The notes under the pieces: model-generated
What the model was told of the DNA's origin: nothing
Database searches by the model: none
The model's input: only the letters and a program-made list of their open reading frames with translations
In this document: positions 33,498 to 38,975 of the stretch, piece by piece
How the letters are laid out: each line of letters begins with the position of its first letter
Numbering within the stretch: position 1 is the stretch's first letter
Position numbers and translations under genes: made by a program
Assembly: GCA_964384625.1 (NCBI GenBank)
Contig: CAYLNH010000033.1
Location: 1-38,975, forward strand
Length of the DNA stretch: 38,975 nt
Direction: 5' to 3'
From: CAYLNH01 sp964384625
GTDB taxonomy: Bacteria > Verrucomicrobiota > Lentisphaeria > JABSQK01

Positions 33498-34283
33498 TCA
33501 CCTGCTGGCGTACCCACCGTCTCTGTCTGCCGCCTTCTGGCGCAAGTGTTCGCCTGGCCCCGTTACCAACGCTTGCGTGCGGCGAAGGATCCCCTTCCCT
33601 GCGATGCCATTTGACTCAGAGATCACGTCGGCCGCCGTCCAGAGATCCAGTCCCGCTGCTGCCTTGACGATCGATGTTTTCGCAATGGTCAGGAATCGCA
33701 GGTGGTCCTGGTTGGAGAAGCGTCCATTGCCCTCCGCAATATTGAGAATGATACTGGTCGCGGGGGAATCCACCAGGCGGTGCTCAGTCTTGGACAAATC
33801 GTTGATTCCGGGGAGGCGGGTTTGCCAACGAACAAACTTGATTGCCTGTTGATAGGCATCAAGTGTCTCGTGAAGGAACGATGGCTGACGTTCGCCTCCG
33901 TAGTCCGCCGCTGCCGATTGCAGTTCTGGCTCTCGGTACTTGCGCAGACCGACAACGACCCGGCAGGTTTCGGCCAGCAACTTCTTGCTGCGAGATGCCA
34001 GCACGTCATCAGTGAGCGTTTTCGCCAAGGCAATATCCAGACACGCGGCACTCTCCAGGGAGGACGCGTAGGCGTAGTCCAGATGAATGGTGTCAAACTT
34101 CCCCTGGAGGATGCTTCCGGCCGGCGCCATGTTCACAAGGATGCTTTGCATGGCGCGCAGCAGTTGGTCCGTCACGGCGTGCCGACGGGGCCACGCAACT
34201 GCGGCCGGACGGAGAAGACGGATCAGTTCGAGGGCCTTCTGGTAGCCGATCAGATCTTCATGGGGAAAGCCTCTGTACTTCAT
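33498..34283 (-). CDS. Tandem four-helix-bundle (S23 / IVP-like) fusion protein
   Basis: A 261-residue protein built from two copies of the four-helix-bundle domain (Pfam 23S_rRNA_IVP type) that is usually about 120 residues. First copy: HEDLIGYQKALELIRLL ... QLLRAMQSILVNMAPAGS (about residues 8-57 onward). Second copy: LHETLDAYQQAIKFVRW ... SPATSIILNIAEGNGRFSNQDHLRFLTIAKTSIVKAAAGLDL (about 135-225), which keeps the family NIAEG motif that the first copy has as NMAPAG. The family includes proteins read from rRNA intervening sequences and Avd-like proteins; the cellular role is unclear. The start at 34283 has no clear Shine-Dalgarno. It interrupts the sugar gene run and is bracketed by repeats, suggesting a later insertion. 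Confidence 0.8.
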   Translation of the reverse strand: MKYRGFPHEDLIGYQKALELIRLLRPAAVAWPRRHAVTDQLLRAMQSILVNMAPAGSILQGKFDTIHLDYAYASSLESAACLDIALAKTLTDDVLASRSKKLLAETCRVVVGLRKYREPELQSAAADYGGERQPSFLHETLDAYQQAIKFVRWQTRLPGINDLSKTEHRLVDSPATSIILNIAEGNGRFSNQDHLRFLTIAKTSIVKAAAGLDLWTAADVISESNGIAGKGILRRTQALVTGPGEHLRQKAADRDGGYASR

Positions 34284-34307
34284 TTCGCGCGCCTGGGATT
34301 GAGGTTT

Positions 34308-34470
34308 AGGTCAGGATTAAGGAAGGGCCTAGGAGGTCCTCCCGGTAGTGCCCTGCGTCTCCTCGTGCGGGACCGGTTCGTACGTCAAGTTGCTCGCCTC
34401 GGAATCGAAATCTGGACAGGATTAAGGAAGGGCTTAGGAGGTTCTCCCGGTAGTGGTCTGCGTCTCCGGA
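34308..34470. repeat. Diverged direct repeat of the sulfatase 3' end
   Basis: About 55 bp at 34308-34363 (AGGATTAAGGAAGGGCCTAG, then GGTCCTCCCGGTAGTGCC...) match 34415-34470 with a few substitutions, 107 bp apart. The right copy includes the last codons and stop of the sulfatase gene; the left copy is a duplicate of it outside the gene. The repeat therefore arose after the sulfatase gene was in place. Confidence 0.8.
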
Positions 34471-35789
34471 TCGAACTCCTGCTTCCAGCGGGTCTCGATG
34501 CCTTCGCGCCAACCCAGTGCGGCATCCCGGAGTTCGTCAACGAGCGTTGGCTGTTCGTCCGCCAGGTTGATCTTCTCCCCCATGTCGCCGGCAAGATTCG
34601 AGAGGTGGACTTCCGCCGCCGGCTCCTCGCCTTCGACCAGTTGCCCGTCGAGTACCAGCTTCCAATCACCCCGACGAACGGCAGTCTGCTTGCCCATCTC
34701 CCAGAAGATCTCGTCGTGTGGCGTTTTCGCGCCGTCTGCAAGAACCGGCAGGATGTCGCTGCCGTCGAGTTCGTATTTGCTCGGGTCGCCGCCGGCGATC
34801 TTGAGGAAGGTGGGGAAAATATCCATGGCCGCCGCCATCTCATCGATCACCTGGCCGCCGGGAATCGTACCGGGCCAGTGGAAGATGCCCGGGCTGCGCA
34901 TGCCGCCCTCGAACAGACTGAACTTGTGGCCGCGCAGTTTGCCGGCGGTCCCGCCGTAGTAGGGATCCAGCGTGCCGTCCAGCCAGTTGCGACTCTCGCG
35001 GGACGGCCCGTTGTCGGCCATGAAGAAACTGCAGGTCTGGTCCTGCAGCCCTTGTCGTTCGACCTCGGCCAGGATATCGCCGACGGCGTCGTCGACGGCA
35101 CTCAACATCGCCGCCATAATCTGTCGATCCCAGGGCAGGTCCGGGAAACGGTCAACGTATTTCTGCGGCGCATGCATCGGGTAATGCGGCGCGTTGAACG
35201 GCACGTAGAGCAGGAACGGTTTATCCTCCTTGACGGCAGCACGGATGTACTCGATGGCTTTCTCGGTGATCATCTCAGTGAAGTACTTGCCGTTGTCGTA
35301 GATTTCCTGATCGTCCTCCCACAGGTCATGCGTCGGATTCTGCCCCGGGCCGCCGCGGTTCATGCCCCAATAGAAGATATGGGAGTAGTAATCGATACAG
35401 CCGGCGAGAAACCCGAACCAATGGTCGAAGCCATGGCTCAACGGACGCGACGCTTCGGTCAATCCGAGATGCCATTTGCCCGCCATGTACGTGTTGTAAC
35501 CAGTTTCCTTGAGCGCCTTCGCAATCGTCGGCACCTGCGGCGGCAGTCCGCTCGCGGTGCGATGCCCGGCGAGAATCGAGCGCACACCCGCATTGCCCGG
35601 ATACCGGCCGGTCAGCAAGGAAGCCCGCGACGGACTGCAGACAGGGCAATTCGAGTACCAGTTCGTAAATCGCGCGCCCTCGGCCGCCATGCGGTCCAGA
35701 TGCGGCGTGGAAAAATCAGTGGCGCCCATGCAGGAAAGATCGCCGTAGCCCTGGTCGTCGGTGAGAAAGATGATGAAGTTCGGTTTCAT
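34434..35789 (-). CDS. Arylsulfatase-type sulfatase
   Basis: A 451-residue type I sulfatase. Metal ligands Asp11-Asp12 (FLTDDQGYGD), the formylglycine site CSPSR at 51-55 followed by ASLLTGR, the GKWHLG motif near 103-108, and ADNGP for the second Asp-Asn metal pair. All catalytic positions I can place are present. There is no signal peptide, so it is probably cytoplasmic or exported by an unusual route. AGGA lies nine bases before ATG 35789. It is only loosely similar to the sulfatase at 1483. It sits upstream of the pectin-oligomer genes on the same strand. Confidence 0.93.
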   Translation of the reverse strand: MKPNFIIFLTDDQGYGDLSCMGATDFSTPHLDRMAAEGARFTNWYSNCPVCSPSRASLLTGRYPGNAGVRSILAGHRTASGLPPQVPTIAKALKETGYNTYMAGKWHLGLTEASRPLSHGFDHWFGFLAGCIDYYSHIFYWGMNRGGPGQNPTHDLWEDDQEIYDNGKYFTEMITEKAIEYIRAAVKEDKPFLLYVPFNAPHYPMHAPQKYVDRFPDLPWDRQIMAAMLSAVDDAVGDILAEVERQGLQDQTCSFFMADNGPSRESRNWLDGTLDPYYGGTAGKLRGHKFSLFEGGMRSPGIFHWPGTIPGGQVIDEMAAAMDIFPTFLKIAGGDPSKYELDGSDILPVLADGAKTPHDEIFWEMGKQTAVRRGDWKLVLDGQLVEGEEPAAEVHLSNLAGDMGEKINLADEQPTLVDELRDAALGWREGIETRWKQEFDPETQTTTGRTS

Positions 35790-35953
35790 ATGCGGGGGTC
35801 CTGTATTGGCTTGCGTGTGTCGGGTTCGTTTTCAAGAGAGATTCATAACTCTGATCGAAGGGTTGCCGGTCACAGCCTCACCATTCGTCAGGTAGAGCTC
35901 GCGTCAAGCCGAAACAAGCCTGATTCGTCCGTAAGGCAATCGCGTTTGGCGGT

Positions 35954-37536
35954 TCAGGCGACAGATTGCTCAGGCGTCGACACGGGCGATTCCGGGTCCG
36001 TGTTCTCCGGGGGCAGGCGGCGCCACCCCATAAACAGCAGGACAGCGATGATGACAACGCCGGGGATAACGGAGGCCGCCCCGGAGATGCCGGCGAGTGT
36101 GCCGACATTGAAGGCGCGGGCGTCGTACGGCAGATCGGTGATGTCGGAATCACGCCGGACCATATCGTAACCGGCAATGTGCACTCTGTGATCGCGGAGC
36201 AGGATGCCGTACATGTTCATCAACGGGTTGCGCCAGGTCGTCCGGCGGCCGCGATGATACTGCATAGCTTGTGGTGTGACACTTGTGATGACGGCCATAT
36301 TCGCCATTGAGAGCAGGGCTGTAACTACAACGATCACAGTCAAGGCCAGTCGGTGTCTGGCAAACCATGGGGTGGATGCCGGAAGCGCCGCCAGAAGAAC
36401 GATTGCCGGGAGTACCGAGATCAGATATCTGGGGCCGGAGCTGTCCCCTCCGTGCCAGCCGTTGAACAGCAGATTCATGATAAACACAGCGCCGAAGACG
36501 CTCAGGCAGACGATGTGGAGCCAGTTCCATTGTCGTCGGATCACGGAGGCAACTCCCAATCCCAGTGCCGCCAGACAGACGGGCATGAACCAGAACAGAC
36601 CGTGGTACGGGGAAAAGGAGATTCCCCAGGCTGCTTCCGCGAAGGACGCAGGGCCAAACAGCCCTCCCACGGCATTTTCATCGATGAAGCCTGGGGCGGA
36701 GTGAAAACTGGCCAGGGTCAGGTATTCGCCGAAGCAGATCTGGTTATATGCCAACAACGCGCAGAACGGAAGAAGACCGCCGGCGAGAAACCAGCCCGCA
36801 AGCTGCAGCTTTCGCCTTGCGAGCAGAACAGTCAGGAGTGCCGGCACTGTGAAGGAAACCGCGATGTCGCACAATACCGCAAGGCCGATGACAAAGCCGG
36901 CCAACACCATCTGGACGGGGCGCTGCCGGGCAAACAAAGCAACGGCTATCGCCCAGAACGCGGCGGCTGTTGCATGTCCCCACAGTTGCGTGCTGAACGG
37001 CAGAATCAACGTGCCGAAATACAGTGAAGCCGTAAGCAGAAAGGCCCAGCGATAGTCGACTTTGTTCCGTCTTCGGAGCAGCCTCCAGAAGAACAGCACC
37101 GATGCCGTCACCGGCAGAACCGTCAGGAAGATGTTCAGTGTCCAGCAATTGTATACTGTCACTGTTGGTGAGGTCGGGGCAATCGAGAGAAGCCTTTCAC
37201 TGTGGTACAGGGCGAAGTAGATCGGAATGCCGAGAAGCATTGGGCCCGGCTGCTTGTTTGAGTAGTAGTGGTCGCCACTGTATTCCGGGTTCTGAGCCCA
37301 GTCCCGCGTATTCGCACCCGCTTCAGGATCGGTGAGGAAGTGATCGATGTGAAAGGATAAATAGTCCGGCGTGCCGGGTCGACGAACGAGAAGATGACGT
37401 TGTACCGCGAGTTCTGGCTGGCGCCCGCGCCGTTATAGAAATAGCTGCCGGCGACGAAGACTGCCAGCGCCAGGAAGTGCTCGGTGCGAAGCCAGGGGAA
37501 AACTGCGCCGGGTGATTTGTCGGAACGTTGCGGCAC
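35954..37536 (-). pseudogene. Frameshifted polytopic glycosyltransferase-39-like protein
   Basis: The intact downstream frame (ATG 37240, 428 residues, about ten hydrophobic helices) lacks its N terminus. Continuing upstream in the same frame gives PDYLSFHIDHFLTDPEAGANTRDWAQ and HYYSNKQPGPMLLGIP, then the frame breaks. The missing part lies one frame away: FPWLRTEHFLALAVFVAGSYFYNGAGASQNSRYNVIFSFVDP. The two join if one G is added in CCCGG near 37376-37380. NSRYN, the acidic loop and HYYSNKQPG are typical of GT39/PMT-like membrane proteins that use polyprenyl-linked sugars. Either the gene is broken or there is a one-base sequencing error. The original start may be GTG 37536 or ATG 37650. Confidence 0.75.
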
Positions 37537-37568
37537 GGTTGCACGGTGTCCCTGAAATGGTAATCTGG

Positions 37569-37712
37569 TTATTCCAGCTGCAAAGGCCGCAAAGCATACA
37601 CCCTTATCCCGGTGGTTGCCAACGACTGTTGAAGAATGCGGCCGGCACACACGCCGGTTGACTTGACGCAGCCCTGGTCGTCGGTGAGGGAAATGATGGA
37701 GCTCGGTTTCAT
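37569..37712 (-). pseudogene. 5' stub of a sulfatase gene
   Basis: From ATG 37712 the frame reads MKPSSIISLTDDQGCV, nearly the start of the intact sulfatase at 35789 (MKPNFIIFLTDDQGYG), including the metal-binding DDQG. After about 16 residues the similarity ends (KSTGVCAGRILQQSL...) and no CxPSR motif follows. It is therefore a remnant left by deletion or by recombination between sulfatase genes. It falls in the 300-bp space between the GT39-like pseudogene and the regulator. Confidence 0.65.
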
Positions 37713-37839
37713 GGCTGTTCGGTTCCCGTCGATGGTTGAAGTCTGCTTCATCATCCTGCCGTATCGGGGCGAAGGCGAAACTGAAGGGAGGCTGACACTC
37801 CCCGGCACAGCCGGCGAGATCGCTTCGCGGCAGTTGCAG

Positions 37840-38700
37840 TCAGTCCCTTACCGTTGACGCGCGGGCCACCAGACGCGGGCGCAGCTTGATGCTTTGGAAG
37901 GCGCGAGCCGGGGAAGACAACCGGCGTTCGAGCAGTTCGGCGGCTGCAGCCGCCATGTCCCGGACCGGCGCCTGCACAGTCGTCAGCCCGTGCACAGCGG
38001 CGTCCGGAATGTCGTCGTAACCTGCGATCGCCAGGTGGATCGTTGCTGCCGTGTCGGCCAGGACTTCCTGTCCGGCGAGGGCCATTTCGTCGTTCATGTA
38101 AAAGACCGCCTGCGGCAGGCGCCGCGCCTGCAAAATGGTTCGAGTGGCTTCCGCGCCGCCGGCTGCAGTGAAACCGCCGACTACCACGATGCGTGGATCG
38201 CCGTGTTCCGTTTCCCGGCAGGCTCGGATTGCGCCCTGAAGCCGGCCGTTGGCACTGGGATGGGTTCCCGGACCGGTCACCACCGCAACGTCCCGAAAGC
38301 CCTGTTCGAATAGATGCCGGAGCATCAGGTACCCGCCGAATTCGTTGTCCTGTCGAACGGCGTCGATGTCCAGCGCCCCGGCGTCCTGGTTCAGCAGTAC
38401 CGCCGGGATCCGTCGGGGATCGAACGGAATGCCGGCGGGGAACGGGCCGATACACAGTGCCGTACTGATGCCGAGGTCCCGAAGGCCGTCCGCCGGGCTT
38501 TCGGCCGCGGCGATTGCCGGTGGGACGATGGTCATTTGGGCTTCGGCCCGGCCCAGGACCGTCCGGAGCGCATCCAGCAACAGGCGTAGAAAAGGACCTT
38601 GACGTTCGGCCGGCGCCAGCACGCCGATGGTGCGGCCGGCCAGTTCGGATCTTCTTCGGCGCCGTCGATGGACGCCGGATCCGGTATTGAGTAAGGGCAT
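37840..38700 (-). CDS. LacI-type sugar-binding regulator lacking its DNA-binding domain
   Basis: 286 residues from ATG 38700. It has a complete periplasmic-binding-protein-like effector domain (RTIGVLAPAERQGPF ... NEFGGYLMLRHLFEQGFRDVAVVTGP ... FYMNDEMALAGQEVL ... IAGYDDIPDAAVHGLTTVQAPVRDMAAAAAELL), the last part with the typical G-Y-D-D-x-P effector motif. No HTH precedes it. The N terminus TGSGVHRRRRRR looks like the wing end of a GntR-type winged helix, and another frame just upstream reads ADYISNRLKD, resembling a GntR first helix. So it was probably a GntR-LacI chimera with a deleted and frameshifted HTH. A GTG at 38745 is an alternative start. As it stands it could not bind DNA in the usual way. 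Confidence 0.75.
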   Translation of the reverse strand: MPLLNTGSGVHRRRRRRSELAGRTIGVLAPAERQGPFLRLLLDALRTVLGRAEAQMTIVPPAIAAAESPADGLRDLGISTALCIGPFPAGIPFDPRRIPAVLLNQDAGALDIDAVRQDNEFGGYLMLRHLFEQGFRDVAVVTGPGTHPSANGRLQGAIRACRETEHGDPRIVVVGGFTAAGGAEATRTILQARRLPQAVFYMNDEMALAGQEVLADTAATIHLAIAGYDDIPDAAVHGLTTVQAPVRDMAAAAAELLERRLSSPARAFQSIKLRPRLVARASTVRD

Positions 38701-38795
38701 GATGATACCTGCTGCACGCCGGCATCCCTTACCTGCGGTGTGCACAACATCCCAGGTAAGTGGACGTCGTTCTTTGAGTCCTTCAGTCTGTTGGA

Positions 38796-38824
38796 AATAT
38801 AATCAGCGGCGGCCGGTTTTTCAA
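38796..38824 (-). promoter_or_regulatory. Candidate promoter of the truncated regulator gene
   Basis: On the minus strand TTGAAA (38824-38819), a 17-bp spacer and TATATT (38801-38796), about 95 bp before ATG 38700. Good sigma70 match. It overlaps the region that may be the remnant of the lost DNA-binding domain, so the match might be accidental. Confidence 0.45.
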
Positions 38825-38840
38825 GCGTCTGTCGAAGTCT

Positions 38841-38975
38841 GGGCGCATGTCAGTTCTGTAGGTCATCCCTTCGTGTTGCGGCAAGAGCCGCTCCATAGCG
38901 CCAGAACGTTCGCCAGTCCAGCCACCGGCGGCCAAACGTCCCAAACACGTTGCAATTCAGCGCCATTCTTCGCTA
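38841..38975. repeat. Right arm of the 135-bp inverted repeat
   Basis: Reverse complement of bases 1-135 with two mismatches. It ends at the last base of the window. No gene inside. Confidence 0.9.

Overview
The window is a GC-rich (about 60%) piece of a draft genome from a free-living bacterium. It has no CRISPR array, rRNA, tRNA or transposase that I could find, and it carries one 100-N scaffold gap. The mix of genes suggests a member of the PVC superphylum, perhaps Lentisphaerota, Kiritimatiellota or a relative. The clues are two formylglycine-type sulfatases without signal peptides, a LacI regulator, a large multi-TM protein resembling DUF6785, an oligogalacturonate lyase, a four-helix-bundle (S23-like) protein beside short tandem repeats, and a division cluster that stops after murE. 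The phylum is an inference from gene content only.

Layout. 0-3 kb: one arm of a 135-bp inverted repeat, then a LacI regulator with a palindromic candidate operator and a sulfatase. 2.9-4.1 kb: a hairpin-rich repeat zone and a HAD phosphatase. 4.1-9.4 kb: mraZ-rsmH-ftsL-like-ftsI-murE behind a good sigma70-like promoter; this is the core cell-wall/division operon. 9.7-12.1 kb: an atypical thioredoxin-fold protein, a zinc-finger/TPR membrane pair and a sensorless histidine kinase. 12.2-13.5 kb: DAHP synthase (first step of the shikimate pathway). 13.8-21 kb: a large membrane protein, ruvX, a 999-residue exported protein and a lipoprotein. 21-27 kb: Glu/Leu-type dehydrogenase, a second lipoprotein, and the three-gene proton-translocating transhydrogenase pntAA-pntAB-pntB. 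26.8-27.7 kb: a 203-bp direct repeat interrupted by the gap, a terminator and a 255-bp fold-back. 27.7-31.5 kb: two tandem MuiA-like (DUF4140/DUF4139) coiled-coil proteins. 31.5-38.7 kb, all on the minus strand: oligogalacturonate lyase, metallo-beta-lactamase-fold hydrolase, four-helix-bundle fusion, sulfatase, a frameshifted GT39-like membrane protein, a sulfatase 5' remnant and a sugar-sensing regulator with a damaged DNA-binding domain. The window ends in the second arm of the inverted repeat.

The strongest discovery is in front of the DAHP synthase gene. A 26-codon leader ORF encodes the run RYYYFWAF, so it contains all three aromatic amino acids. It is followed by an antiterminator segment and a perfect 11-bp terminator hairpin with eight T residues, just upstream of the aroG-type start codon. 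This is the full anatomy of a ribosome-mediated attenuator that reads tyrosine, phenylalanine and tryptophan supply together.

The right third looks like a saccharide-utilisation region (pectin oligomers, sulfated sugars) in partial decay: it holds a frameshift, a gene stub, a regulator that has lost its HTH, and duplicated gene ends.
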